DNA of 64,000 bases, taken from the NCBI GenBank assembly GCA_001314655.1, contig LJSF01000025.1, forward strand, positions 32,371-96,370. The letters run 5' to 3'. Shown here piece by piece: positions 50,345 to 59,180 of this stretch; the stretch's first letter is position 1, and every line of letters begins with the position of its first letter. The notes beneath the pieces were generated by a model that searched no databases, was not told where the DNA came from, and saw only the letters and a program-made list of their open reading frames with translations. The DNA comes from Rhodobacteraceae bacterium HLUCCA08. GTDB lineage: Bacteria; Pseudomonadota; Alphaproteobacteria; Rhodobacterales; Rhodobacteraceae. The translations under genes were made by a program, and so were the position numbers.

Positions 50345-51265
50345 TCAGCGCAGCCCCCGTTCGTCGCGCCACATCGACCACAGGAAATAGGCGATGAAGC
50401 ACAGCATGATCAGGAACAGCACCACGGCGATGGCCGCGCCATAGCCCATGCGGAACCCGTATTCGGACAGTGATTTCTCGAACATGTAGAAGGACAGCAC
50501 CCGGGTGGAGCCGAAGGGGCCTCCGTTCGTCATGATCGAGATCAGGTCGAAACTGCGCAGCGCGCCGATGATCGTGACCACGAAGGCGATGAAGGTGGCC
50601 GGCCGCAGCTGCGGCAGGATCACGAACCACAGCATCCGCCAGCCTTTCGCGCCATCGAGCCTTGCGGCCTCGACCTGTTCGGGGTCCACGGCGTTCAGGC
50701 CCGTCAGATACAGGATCATGCAATAGGCGATCTGCGGCCAGAGCCCGGCGACGATGATGCCGTAGGTGGCCAGTTGCGGATCGCCCAGCACGTTGACCGG
50801 CGCCAGCCCGATGCCCTCAAGAAGCGCGTTCAACAGGCCGAAGGTGGGGTCGTAGAACCAGGTGAAGACCAGCCCGACCACGACCTGGGAAATCACGAAG
50901 GGAAAGAAGAACAGCGACTTGTAGATCCGGATGCCGGCCACGGTCTGGTTCAGGAACAGCGCGATGAACAGCCCGCCGGGGATCGCGGCCAGATACAGCA
51001 GCAGCCATTTGAGGTTGTTCCACAGCGACACCTCGAAGGCCCGGTCGCTGGCCAGTTCGCGGTAATTGTCCAACCCGATGAACGCCGGCTGGCCCAGCCC
51101 GTCCCATTCGTAAAGCGAGATGTTGAAGCTCTGGAAGATCGGCAGGATCACGTAGACCAGAAAGAACAGCATCCCCGGCGCCAGGAACAGCAGCGGTGCA
51201 AGGGTCTGGCGGTTGCGGCGGATCCAGCCGGGATCGGCGGCGCCGGGAAGGGCTGTATCGCTCAT
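50345..51265 (-). CDS. Galactoside ABC transporter permease (MalF-like)
   Basis: 306 residues. LFLAPGMLFFLVYVILPIFQSFNISLYEWDG is the first helix and loop; EAA coupling loop VEAARLDGAKGWRMLWFVILPQLRPATF; GGPFGSTRVLSFYMFEKSLSEYGFRMGYGAA is a conserved block of sugar MalF-like proteins. It follows the binding protein gene after about 107 bases containing a strong hairpin. Confidence 0.92.
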   Translation of the reverse strand: MSDTALPGAADPGWIRRNRQTLAPLLFLAPGMLFFLVYVILPIFQSFNISLYEWDGLGQPAFIGLDNYRELASDRAFEVSLWNNLKWLLLYLAAIPGGLFIALFLNQTVAGIRIYKSLFFFPFVISQVVVGLVFTWFYDPTFGLLNALLEGIGLAPVNVLGDPQLATYGIIVAGLWPQIAYCMILYLTGLNAVDPEQVEAARLDGAKGWRMLWFVILPQLRPATFIAFVVTIIGALRSFDLISIMTNGGPFGSTRVLSFYMFEKSLSEYGFRMGYGAAIAVVLFLIMLCFIAYFLWSMWRDERGLR

Positions 51266-51335
51266 GTCGCGGCTCCTGTCGGGGTGGGCCGGGCGCGCAG
51301 GCCCAGCCGATGGCCGGGACCGGCACGGCCGGGTG

Positions 51336-51364
51336 CCCTGCCGCGACGCGGGTCCGCGGCAGGG
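51336..51364 (-). terminator. Strong hairpin after the galactoside binding-protein gene
   Basis: CCCTGCCGCG (51336-51345) and CGCGGCAGGG (51355-51364) form a perfect 10-bp stem with a nine-base loop, eight bases beyond the binding-protein stop. No U-tract follows on the minus strand; most likely it protects the upstream message and lowers permease expression relative to the binding protein. Confidence 0.55.
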
Positions 51365-51372
51365 ACATCCGG

Positions 51373-52626
51373 TTACTCGTAGATGCGCTGGCGCGCGCTT
51401 TCGAGCCGGTTCAGGACATCGTCGAGGTTGTCCGGGAAGACCATGAATTCCTGGAAGCCCTCCATCGCGACCGAGGCCATTTCCGCCGGCGCGTCGCGGT
51501 CGAAGAACTGGGCGATGCCGCCGGGGCTGTTCGACGACAGCATCTCGAAGCCCTGGGCCAGGAATTTGTCATCGTCGATCGAGGCCGAGGCATTGACCGG
51601 CAGCTGCCCCAGCGCATCGCCGCCATTGATGATGGTCTGGTTTTCCGCCGAGACGACAAAGCGCAGGAATTCGCGCGCCGCTTCCTTGTTGGCGGCATTG
51701 GCCGGGATGTGGAACGTGTCGGTCGGCGCGTCTTCGGCCAGCTCCACCTCCGGGTTGATCTGCACGAACTGGTAGAAATCCAGCTGATCGTCGCCCAGGC
51801 CCGCCTCGCGCAGCGGTGCCACGGCGAAATTGCCCATCAGATAGGCCGCGGCTTCACCGTTGACCATGAAGGGCAGGGCCTCTTGCCAGGAATAGGACTG
51901 GTGGTTGTCGATGAAGGCGCCCATGTCGATCAGGGTGCGCCAGTTGGCGAAGGTTTCGCGCACCCGCGGGTCGGTCCATTCGACCTCGCCATTGGTCAGC
52001 GCCATGTGGAAATCATAGCCGTTGGTGCGCAGGTTCAGGTAGTCGAACCAGCCGCCGGCGGTCCACAGGAACTTGGTGCCGATCGTGTAGCAGGCGCGGC
52101 CCGAATCGACGATCGCCTGGCAATTGGCCAGCTCTTCGTCCCAGGTGGTCGGCTCGGACAGGCCGAGTTCGTCGAAGATGTCCGCGCGGTAGTAGACGCC
52201 CCATTGGTAGTAGGTATAGGGCACGCCCCATTGGGCGCCGTCGATGGTCATCGCGCCCTTGGTCGAGGCCAGGTTCTCGGCGATCTCGGGCTCGGCCCAC
52301 AGGTCCGAGACGTCCTCGAACAGGCCGGCATCGACATAGGGCCGCATCCGGTTGGCCGCGTACCAGTTCGCCACATCCGGCGGGTTCGCCGTCAGGAAGT
52401 TGCGGATCTGGGTCTTGTAGGCCTCGCGGTCGATGATCGTCAGTTCGATGTTCAGATCCGGGTGCATGTCGCCGAACCGTTCGACCATGCCTTCCATCAC
52501 CGCGCGCGGCGCCGGGTTCGACATGTCCGAAAAGATCACCAGGTCGCCCGACAAATCTGCCAGGGACGGTCCGGCCATCGCCGACAGGGCCAGCGCCGCG
52601 ACCGACGCCTTCATCTTGGAATGCAT
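51373..52626 (-). CDS. Galactoside ABC transporter substrate-binding protein
   Basis: 417 residues from ATG 52626 (AAGGGAGG ahead). MHSKMKASVAALALSAMAGPSLA is the signal peptide, then DLSGDLVIFSDMSNPAPRAVMEGMVERFGDMHPDLNIE. The extracellular solute-binding family 1 blocks VPYTYYQWGVYYRADIFDELG and NGEAAAYLMGNFAV are present. First gene of the galactoside operon, with IclR-type operator candidates directly upstream. The ligand is probably a galactoside, inferred from the two galactosidases in the operon. Confidence 0.92.
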   Translation of the reverse strand: MHSKMKASVAALALSAMAGPSLADLSGDLVIFSDMSNPAPRAVMEGMVERFGDMHPDLNIELTIIDREAYKTQIRNFLTANPPDVANWYAANRMRPYVDAGLFEDVSDLWAEPEIAENLASTKGAMTIDGAQWGVPYTYYQWGVYYRADIFDELGLSEPTTWDEELANCQAIVDSGRACYTIGTKFLWTAGGWFDYLNLRTNGYDFHMALTNGEVEWTDPRVRETFANWRTLIDMGAFIDNHQSYSWQEALPFMVNGEAAAYLMGNFAVAPLREAGLGDDQLDFYQFVQINPEVELAEDAPTDTFHIPANAANKEAAREFLRFVVSAENQTIINGGDALGQLPVNASASIDDDKFLAQGFEMLSSNSPGGIAQFFDRDAPAEMASVAMEGFQEFMVFPDNLDDVLNRLESARQRIYE

Positions 52627-52654
52627 GGTTTTCCTCCCTTTGCTTCCAATCATG

Positions 52655-52692
52655 GTTTCATATATTGAAACTAAGTTTTGGATATTGAAAAC
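52655..52692. promoter_or_regulatory. Two candidate IclR-type operators in the divergent promoter
   Basis: GTTTCATATATTGAAAC (52655-52671) is an inverted repeat with perfect 6-bp arms. GTTTTGGATATTGAAAAC (52675-52692) is a weaker second copy. The half-site ATATTGAAA recurs exactly 20 bases apart (52662 and 52682), two helical turns, favouring co-operative binding. The AT-rich patch contrasts with the surrounding GC-rich DNA and overlaps the expected promoter of the binding-protein gene. Confidence 0.5.
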
Positions 52693-52782
52693 ACTGTCGC
52701 GACTCGGCTAGGCTTGTCAACAGCTTTCCCGACCGGGAAAGGGGAGGAGACCGATGCAGGCCAGGACCCGCGAGGTTGCGGC

Positions 52783-53604
52783 ATGAACGCGCCGTCCAAG
52801 GACAACGGCACCGGCACCGGCACGGTGGCTGACGGCACGGTGGCTGACGGCACGGTGGGCAAGGCGCTGGCCGTGCTGGACCAGGTCGCCGCATACGGCC
52901 GGCCGGTGCGGTTCGGCGAATTGCTGGACCGGTCCCCGTTTCCCAAGGCGACGCTCTATCGGTTCGTCCAGACCCTGACCAACCAGGGCATGCTGGCCTA
53001 TGATCCGGACCGCCAGACCTATGCCCCGGGCGTGCGGCTGCTGCGGCTGGCCCATGCGGCCTGGGCGCAAAGCTCCCTGGCGCCGATCGCGCGGCCATAT
53101 CTGGACCGCCTGGCCGAGGCGACCGGGGAAACGCTCCACCTGGCGCAGATGGAACGCGGGCAGGTGCTCTATGTCGACAAGCGCAACGCCGCCGAACCGA
53201 TCGAGATGTTTTCCCAGGCCGGAAAGGTCGGGCCGGGCTATTGCACCGGTGTCGGCAAGGCGATGATGGCGTTTCTGCCCGAGGACGACCGCCGCGCCGC
53301 GATCCGCCAGCAAAGCTTTTTCGCCCATACCCCGGCGACCCTGGCCAGCCCCACGGCGCTCGAGGCCGATCTGGCGCGGATCCGGGCCGAAGGCGTGTCC
53401 TATGACCGCGAGGAACACGAACCCGGCATCATCTGCATCGCCGTGCCGATCCTGTCGTCCAAGGGCCGTGTCCTGGGGGCCTTGTCGATCACCTCGTCCA
53501 CCGCGCGGGCCAGCCTTGACGGGCTGGGCCGGCACCGCATCGCCCTGCAATCCACTGCCGCAGACATCGCACAGGCTGCCGAGACCTGGCAGTTTCCCAC
53601 CTGA
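52783..53604 (+). CDS. IclR-family transcriptional regulator
   Basis: 273 residues from ATG 52783 (GAGG eight bases upstream). An N-terminal Gly/Thr-rich repeat (GTVAD units) precedes the winged helix ALAVLDQVAAYGRPVRFGELLDRSPFPKATLYRFVQTLTNQGMLAYDPD. The IclR effector domain follows (ETLHLAQMERGQVLYVDKRN, GPGYCTGVGKAMMAFLP, SYDREEHEPGIICIAVPI). It is divergent from the galactoside operon and 20 bases upstream of the ATPase gene, so it likely controls both. Confidence 0.9.
   Translation: MNAPSKDNGTGTGTVADGTVADGTVGKALAVLDQVAAYGRPVRFGELLDRSPFPKATLYRFVQTLTNQGMLAYDPDRQTYAPGVRLLRLAHAAWAQSSLAPIARPYLDRLAEATGETLHLAQMERGQVLYVDKRNAAEPIEMFSQAGKVGPGYCTGVGKAMMAFLPEDDRRAAIRQQSFFAHTPATLASPTALEADLARIRAEGVSYDREEHEPGIICIAVPILSSKGRVLGALSITSSTARASLDGLGRHRIALQSTAADIAQAAETWQFPT
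52819..52858 (+). repeat. In-frame 15-bp tandem repeat inside the IclR gene
   Basis: GGCACGGTGGCTGAC is present twice exactly (52819-52833, 52834-52848) with a third partial copy to 52858. It encodes GTVAD repeats in the disordered N-terminal arm; copy changes keep the reading frame. Confidence 0.9.
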
Positions 53605-53624
53605 ACCCGAAGGAGGCCCCGGCC

Positions 53625-54692
53625 ATGACAGGCGTGACCCTGACCAAGGCGGTCAAGAAATACGGCGACGTGCAGGTGATCCACGACGTCGACCTTTCGA
53701 TCGACGAAGGCGAATTCTGCGTCTTCGTCGGCCCTTCGGGCTGCGGCAAGTCCACGCTGCTGCGGATGATCGCCGGGCTCGAGGAAACCAGCGCCGGCAA
53801 GATCGAGATCGGCACCCGCGACGTGACGCGGATGGATGCCGCCGACCGCGGCGTGGCCATGGTGTTCCAGACCTATGCGCTCTATCCGCACATGACGGTC
53901 GAGGAAAACATGGGCTTCGGCCTGCGCATGACCGGCCATCCCCGGGACGAGATCCAGGCGAAGGTCGCCGAGGCGAGCCGCATCCTGAAGCTGGACGATT
54001 ACCTCAAGCGCAAGCCCAAGGCCCTGTCCGGCGGTCAGCGCCAGCGGGTGGCGATCGGCCGCGCCATCGTCCGCGGCCCGGACGTGTTCCTGTTCGACGA
54101 ACCGCTGTCGAACCTGGATGCCGAATTGCGTGTCGACATGCGGGTCGAGATCGCCCGCCTGCACAAGAAGATCGGCGCGACGATGATCTACGTCACCCAT
54201 GACCAGGTCGAGGCGATGACGCTCGCCGACAAGATCGTGGTGCTGCGCGCGGGCCATGTCGAACAGGTCGGCAGCCCGATGCAGCTTTATGCCGACCCCG
54301 ACAACCGGTTCGTCGCCGGGTTCATCGGGTCTCCGGCGATGAATTTCCTGGCCGGGACGGTCGCGCCGGGCGGCACGGTCTCGGTGCCGGCGCTGGGCGG
54401 CCAGGCGGTGCCGGCCGCCGTCGCGCTGCCCGACGAGGGGGCGCCGGTGCTGGTCGGGCTGCGGCCCCAGCATCTGCAGGTCGCGGCCGACCCGGCCAGC
54501 CCGATCCGGCTGGATATCCGCGAACGCCTGGGCGGCGTGGCCTATGATTACCTCGATGCGCCGACCGGCGAACGGCTGATCGTCGAAACCCGCGGCGACG
54601 AGGCGATCCCCGAAGGCGCGGCGGTGCGCCTTGGTTTCGATCCGGCCGATGCATTGTTCTTCGACGGGGTCAGCGAGGCACGTTTGCGCTGA
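53625..54692 (+). CDS. Sugar ABC transporter ATP-binding protein (UgpC/MalK-type)
   Basis: 355-residue cytoplasmic ATPase. Walker [10 protein letters not shown] near residue 37, Q-loop VFQTYALYPHMTV, signature LSGGQRQRVAIGRA, Walker B VFLFDEPLSNLDAELRVDMR, switch His in YVTHDQVEAMTLADK, and the C-terminal regulatory domain (VGLRPQHLQV). It completes the galactoside importer, whose main operon lacks an ATPase. As an intact close relative of the frameshifted gene at 38030, it could also energise the hexuronate importer. GGAGG lies nine bases before the ATG. Confidence 0.92.
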   Translation: MTGVTLTKAVKKYGDVQVIHDVDLSIDEGEFCVFVGPSGCGKSTLLRMIAGLEETSAGKIEIGTRDVTRMDAADRGVAMVFQTYALYPHMTVEENMGFGLRMTGHPRDEIQAKVAEASRILKLDDYLKRKPKALSGGQRQRVAIGRAIVRGPDVFLFDEPLSNLDAELRVDMRVEIARLHKKIGATMIYVTHDQVEAMTLADKIVVLRAGHVEQVGSPMQLYADPDNRFVAGFIGSPAMNFLAGTVAPGGTVSVPALGGQAVPAAVALPDEGAPVLVGLRPQHLQVAADPASPIRLDIRERLGGVAYDYLDAPTGERLIVETRGDEAIPEGAAVRLGFDPADALFFDGVSEARLR

Positions 54693-54772
54693 GCTGGCCC
54701 CCATGACCGGCCCGGGATCGTAAACCTGCTGTTAACCTTCCTGCCGCAAAGCTGGTGTCGCGAAAATTCGAG

Positions 54773-54821
54773 TTGAATTGTTCACGTTTTGGTCTCATAA
54801 CGGGCGGAACAAGAGGTGAAC
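54773..54821 (+). promoter_or_regulatory. recA promoter with LexA SOS box
   Basis: TTGAAT (54773-54778), a 17-base spacer and CATAAC (54796-54801) form a sigma-70-like promoter. GAAC-AAGAGGT-GAAC (54807-54821) is a perfect copy of the direct-repeat SOS box used by alphaproteobacterial LexA, positioned over the expected start point 50 bases before the recA ATG. LexA there would block initiation until DNA damage. Confidence 0.8.
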
Positions 54822-54870
54822 GAAGCAGCGATTGCGACCCGGCGGGACGCATGGGATAAGGAAGCGACAC

Positions 54871-55950
54871 ATGGCAATGGCAGACATCCTCAAGATGAGC
54901 GACAAGAGTTCGGGCGACAAGCAGAAGGCCCTCGAGTCCGCCCTGGCCCAGATCGAACGCCAGTTCGGCAAGGGCTCGATCATGAAACTGGGCGGCGACA
55001 ACCCTCTGGCCGATATCGAAGCGACCTCGACCGGGTCGCTGGGCCTTGATATCGCGCTGGGAATCGGCGGCCTGCCCAAAGGCCGGATCATCGAGATCTA
55101 CGGGCCCGAATCCTCGGGCAAGACCACGCTGACCCTGCATGTGGTGGCCGAGGAACAGAAAAAAGGCGGGGTCTGCGCCTTTGTCGATGCCGAACATGCG
55201 CTGGACCCGCAATATGCCCGCAAGCTGGGTGTCGATCTGGACGAATTGCTGATCTCGCAGCCCGATACCGGCGAACAGGCGCTGGAAATCACCGATACCC
55301 TGGTGCGCTCGGGCGCGGTCAGCCTGGTGGTGGTCGATTCGGTCGCCGCGCTGACCCCCAAGAGCGAGCTTGAAGGCGACATGGGCGACAGTTCGGTCGG
55401 CGTGCATGCCCGGCTGATGAGCCAGGCGATGCGCAAGCTGACCGGCTCGATCAGCCGCTCCAACTGCATGGTGATCTTCATCAACCAGATCCGCATGAAG
55501 ATCGGCGTGATGTTCGGCAGCCCCGAAACCACGACCGGCGGCAATGCGCTGAAATTCTACAGCTCGGTCCGGCTGGACATCCGCCGCATCGGCGCGATCA
55601 AGGACCGTGACGAGGTGGTCGGCAACCAGACCCGCGTGAAGGTGGTCAAGAACAAGGTGGCGCCGCCCTTCAAGCAGGTCGAATTCGACATCATGTATGG
55701 CGAAGGCATTTCCAAGACCGGGGAATTGCTGGACCTCGGCGTCAAGGCCGGCGTGGTCGAGAAATCCGGCGCCTGGTTCAGCTATGGCGACGAACGGATC
55801 GGCCAGGGCCGCGAGAACGCCAAGCAGTTCCTCAAGGACAACGCCCACATGGCCCACGAGATCGAGGACAAGATCCGGGCCGCCCACGGGCTGGATTTCC
55901 ACATGGCCGACGAACAGGGTGGCGACGACGACGCGCTGGTCGACGGCTGA
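54871..55950 (+). CDS. recA: Recombinase RecA
   Basis: ATP-dependent strand-exchange protein and co-protease for LexA. It has 359 residues from ATG 54871 (AAGGAAG ahead). Walker A GPESSGKT at 78-85, [12 protein letters not shown]alker B, DNA-binding loops L1 ([18 protein letters not shown]) and L2 ([22 protein letters not shown]), and an acidic C-terminus ([12 protein letters not shown]). Followed by a good rho-independent terminator. Single-gene unit between the sugar ATPase and alaS. Confidence 0.98.
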   Translation: MAMADILKMSDKSSGDKQKALESALAQIERQFGKGSIMKLGGDNPLADIEATSTGSLGLDIALGIGGLPKGRIIEIYGPESSGKTTLTLHVVAEEQKKGGVCAFVDAEHALDPQYARKLGVDLDELLISQPDTGEQALEITDTLVRSGAVSLVVVDSVAALTPKSELEGDMGDSSVGVHARLMSQAMRKLTGSISRSNCMVIFINQIRMKIGVMFGSPETTTGGNALKFYSSVRLDIRRIGAIKDRDEVVGNQTRVKVVKNKVAPPFKQVEFDIMYGEGISKTGELLDLGVKAGVVEKSGAWFSYGDERIGQGRENAKQFLKDNAHMAHEIEDKIRAAHGLDFHMADEQGGDDDALVDG

Positions 55951-55977
55951 CCGGCGCATGGGTGTGAACTGAAACGG

Positions 55978-56000
55978 GGCGGCCTGCGGGCCGCCTTTTT
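55978..56000 (+). terminator. Rho-independent terminator of recA
   Basis: GGCGGCC (55978-55984), loop TGCG, GGCCGCC (55989-55995) and then TTTTT (55996-56000), 28 bases beyond the recA stop. Confidence 0.85.
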
Positions 56001-56171
56001 CATGTCGGCGCGCCAGTGCACGGGGCAGGGGGCTGTCCGCCCCCTCCTGGCCACGCGGCCAGGTCGCGCCCGAGGATATTTTTAACCCAAAGAAGCCGGG
56101 GCAGGTTCGGCTGTGGACAGTTCAGGGGGCGCGGTTTAAATCTGCCCGGACCCTGTCCCGTGGATGCCCGA

Positions 56172-58829
56172 ATGACCAGCCTCGCCGATATCCGTTCGAC
56201 TTTTCTAGATTATTTCCGACGCCAGGGGCACGAGATCGTGGCCAGTTCGCCGCTGGTGCCGCGCAACGATCCGACGTTGATGTTCACCAATTCGGGCATG
56301 GTGCAGTTCAAGAACCTGTTCCTGGGCCTCGAACATCGCGACTATGTTCGCGCCACGACCAGCCAGAAATGCGTGCGCGCCGGGGGCAAGCACAACGATC
56401 TGGACAATGTCGGCTATACCGCGCGGCACCATACCTTCTTTGAAATGCTGGGGAATTTCAGCTTCGGTGATTATTTCAAGACCGAAGCGATCCCCTTTGC
56501 CTGGGAACTGCTGACCCGCGATTTCGGGATCGACGCGTCGCGCCTGCTGACCACGGTCTATCACACCGATGACGAGGCTTTCGAGATCTGGAAGAAGGTC
56601 GGCGTGCCCGAGGACCGGATCATCCGCATCGCCACCCATGACAATTTCTGGCAGATGGGGCCGACCGGCCCCTGCGGGCCGTGCACCGAGATCTTCTATG
56701 ACCATGGCGATCACATCTGGGGCGGGCCTCCGGGATCGGCCGACGAGGATGGCGACCGGTTCATCGAGATCTGGAACGTCGTGTTCATGCAGAACGAGCA
56801 GTTCGAGGACGGCTCGATGCGTCCGCTCGACATGCAGAGCATCGACACCGGCATGGGGCTGGAACGGATCGGCGCCCTGTTGCAGGGCAAGCACGACAAT
56901 TACGACACCGACCTGATGCGGGCCCTGATCGAGGCCAGCGCCCAGGCCACCAGCACCGAACCGGACGGGCCGGGCAACGTCCATCACCGGGTGATCGCCG
57001 ATCACCTGCGCTCGGTGTCGTTCCTGATCGCCGAAGGCGTGCTGCCGTCGAACGAGGGACGCGGCTACGTTCTGCGCCGGATCATGCGCCGGGCGATGCG
57101 GCATGCGCATCTGCTGGGCACCAAGGATCCGGTCATGCACCGGCTGGTGCCGGAACTGGTCAAGCAGATGGGCGGGCATTATCCCGAATTGCAGGAGCGC
57201 AAGGCGACGATCGAGGAAACCCTGCGCGGAGAGGAAGACCGGTTCCGCCAGACGCTGGACCGCGGCCTGCGGCTGCTGGCCGAGGAAACCGCCGCACTGG
57301 GGGACGGCGCGGCGCTGCCCGGGGCGACGGCGTTCAAGCTCTATGACACCTACGGCTTTCCGCTGGACCTGACCCAGGACGCGCTGCGCGACCGGGGCAT
57401 TCCGGTCGATACCGAGGGTTTCGATGCCGCCATGGCCGAACAGAAGGCCAAGGCCCGCGCCGCCTGGGCCGGATCGGGCGAAACCGCCGAGGCGACGGTC
57501 TGGCTGGACGTGGCCGACGACCATGGCGCCACGGACTTCCTCGGCTACGACACCGAAAAGGCCGAGGGCCAGGTCATCGCCCTGGTGTGCGACGGCGGGC
57601 TGGTCGACCGGGCCGGCGCCGGCACGGCGGTTCAGATCGCCCTCAACCAGACGCCGTTCTACGCCGAAAGCGGCGGCCAGGTCGGCGATACCGGCACCAT
57701 CCGGACCGAGACCGGCGCCGCGACGATCACCGATTGCCGCAAGGTGGCGGGGGTCTTCGTCCATATCGCCGAGGTGACCGACGGAAAGATCACCAACGGC
57801 CAGGGCGCCACGCTGGAGGTGGATCACGCCCGCCGCGGCACGATCCGGGCCAACCATTCGGCCACCCACCTGCTGCACGAGGCCCTGCGCGAAGCCCTGG
57901 GGGATCATGTCGCCCAGCGTGGCAGCCTGAACGCGCCGGACCGGCTGCGCTTCGATTTTTCCCATGGCAAGGCGATGAGCGACGCCGAGGTCGCCGCGGT
58001 CGAGGCGCGGGTCAACGCGATGATCCGGCAGAATTCGCCGGTGACCACCCGGATCATGACCCCGGACGATGCCCGCGCCATCGGCGCCCAGGCCCTGTTC
58101 GGCGAGAAATACGGCGACGAGGTGCGGGTGGTGTCGATGGGCAAGCACAAGACCGGCAAGGGGCTGGACGGCATGACCTGGTCGATCGAGCTGTGCGGCG
58201 GCACCCATGTGCGCCAGACCGGCGATATCGGCGCCTTCGTCTGCCTGGGCGACAGCGCCTCCAGCGCCGGGGTCCGCCGGATCGAGGCGCTGACCGGTCA
58301 GGCGGCGCTGGACCACCTGCAGGCCCGGGCCGCGCAGCTGGCCGAAACCGCTGCGGCGCTCAGGACCAGCCCCGCCGACGTGCCGGACCGGGTGCGCGCG
58401 CTTTTGGAGGATCGCAAGCGGCTGGAGAACGAACTGGCCCAGCTGCGGCGCGAGCGGGCGATGTCCGGCGGGGCCGGGGCTGCCGATGGGCCGGAGGCCA
58501 GGGAAATCAACGGTATGGCCTTCAAGGCTCAGGTCCTTTCGGGCGTCACCGGCAAGGATCTGCCGCCGCTGATCGACGCCATGAAGGCCGAGATCGGATC
58601 GGGCGCGATCTTGCTGATCGCCGAGGCCGACGGCAAGGCGGCGGTGGCCGCCGGCGTCACCGATGATCTGACCGCCCGCGTCAGCGCGGTTGACCTGGTG
58701 CGCGCCGCCGTGGCTGAATTGGGCGGCAAGGGCGGCGGCGGCCGGCCCGACATGGCCCAGGGCGGCGGCAAGGATGCCGCCCATGCCGCGGCCGCCATCG
58801 CCGCGGCGGAAAAGGTGTTGGAAGGATAG
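56172..58829 (+). CDS. alaS: Alanyl-tRNA synthetase AlaS
   Basis: Charges tRNA(Ala); 885 residues. Class II catalytic domain ([49 protein letters not shown]), WNVVFMQ in motif 3 region, then the editing domain with HSATH at 562-566 and CGGTH at 675-679, and the C-terminal oligomerisation/C-Ala part. The start at 56172 gives the normal family N-terminus ([15 protein letters not shown]). The upstream region holds GAGGATATTTTTAACCCAAA, resembling a dispersed intergenic sequence. A complete enzyme. Confidence 0.97.
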   Translation: MTSLADIRSTFLDYFRRQGHEIVASSPLVPRNDPTLMFTNSGMVQFKNLFLGLEHRDYVRATTSQKCVRAGGKHNDLDNVGYTARHHTFFEMLGNFSFGDYFKTEAIPFAWELLTRDFGIDASRLLTTVYHTDDEAFEIWKKVGVPEDRIIRIATHDNFWQMGPTGPCGPCTEIFYDHGDHIWGGPPGSADEDGDRFIEIWNVVFMQNEQFEDGSMRPLDMQSIDTGMGLERIGALLQGKHDNYDTDLMRALIEASAQATSTEPDGPGNVHHRVIADHLRSVSFLIAEGVLPSNEGRGYVLRRIMRRAMRHAHLLGTKDPVMHRLVPELVKQMGGHYPELQERKATIEETLRGEEDRFRQTLDRGLRLLAEETAALGDGAALPGATAFKLYDTYGFPLDLTQDALRDRGIPVDTEGFDAAMAEQKAKARAAWAGSGETAEATVWLDVADDHGATDFLGYDTEKAEGQVIALVCDGGLVDRAGAGTAVQIALNQTPFYAESGGQVGDTGTIRTETGAATITDCRKVAGVFVHIAEVTDGKITNGQGATLEVDHARRGTIRANHSATHLLHEALREALGDHVAQRGSLNAPDRLRFDFSHGKAMSDAEVAAVEARVNAMIRQNSPVTTRIMTPDDARAIGAQALFGEKYGDEVRVVSMGKHKTGKGLDGMTWSIELCGGTHVRQTGDIGAFVCLGDSASSAGVRRIEALTGQAALDHLQARAAQLAETAAALRTSPADVPDRVRALLEDRKRLENELAQLRRERAMSGGAGAADGPEAREINGMAFKAQVLSGVTGKDLPPLIDAMKAEIGSGAILLIAEADGKAAVAAGVTDDLTARVSAVDLVRAAVAELGGKGGGGRPDMAQGGGKDAAHAAAAIAAAEKVLEG

Positions 58830-58832
58830 GAC

Positions 58833-59120
58833 ATGCCCGCGCTCTGGATCGCCCATGTGACCGTCACGGATTCCGAGGCCTATGGCAAATATGCCGCGCT
58901 GGCTGGTCCGGCGATCGAGAAGCACGGCGGATATTTCATCGCCCGTGGCGGCCGTTACGTGCAGCTGGAAGGCCAGGAACGGCCGCGCAATGTGGTGGCC
59001 CGGTTCCCCAGCGTCGAGGCGGCCGAGGCCTGTTACAATTCCCCCGAATACCAGCGCGCCCTGAGCCATGCGCGCGACGCCTCCGAACGAGAATTGCTGA
59101 TCGTCGAGATCGACGATTGA
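58833..59120 (+). CDS. DUF1330-domain protein
   Basis: 95-residue dimeric ferredoxin-like fold protein of unknown function. Family sequence: WIAHVTVTDSEAYGKYAALAGPAIEKHGGYFIARGG and RNVVARFPSVEAAEACYNSPEYQRAL. Starts three bases after alaS, so it is probably co-transcribed. The only function hints are those of the family, small stress- or metabolism-associated proteins. Confidence 0.9.
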   Translation: MPALWIAHVTVTDSEAYGKYAALAGPAIEKHGGYFIARGGRYVQLEGQERPRNVVARFPSVEAAEACYNSPEYQRALSHARDASERELLIVEIDD

Positions 59121-59140
59121 ACGGCCGTGCCCGGCGCGGC

Positions 59141-59166
59141 GGACCGAAATTACGTAATTTCGGTCC
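59141..59166. terminator. 26-bp perfect palindrome (GAAATTACGTAATTTC core), copy 2; likely bidirectional terminator
   Basis: Perfect palindrome centred between 59153 and 59154 with arms GGACCGAAATTAC and its complement, in the 60-base gap between convergent DUF1330 and typA genes. Shares its inner 16 bp exactly with the palindrome at 46300-46329. Position between converging genes fits a two-way transcription end point. Confidence 0.6.
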
Positions 59167-59180
59167 TCCCGGGGGCGCGG

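Noticed and set aside
56205..59069. 954-codon minus-strand frame over alaS
   Set aside because: Antisense to a complete AlaRS; no motif, typical high-GC mirror frame.
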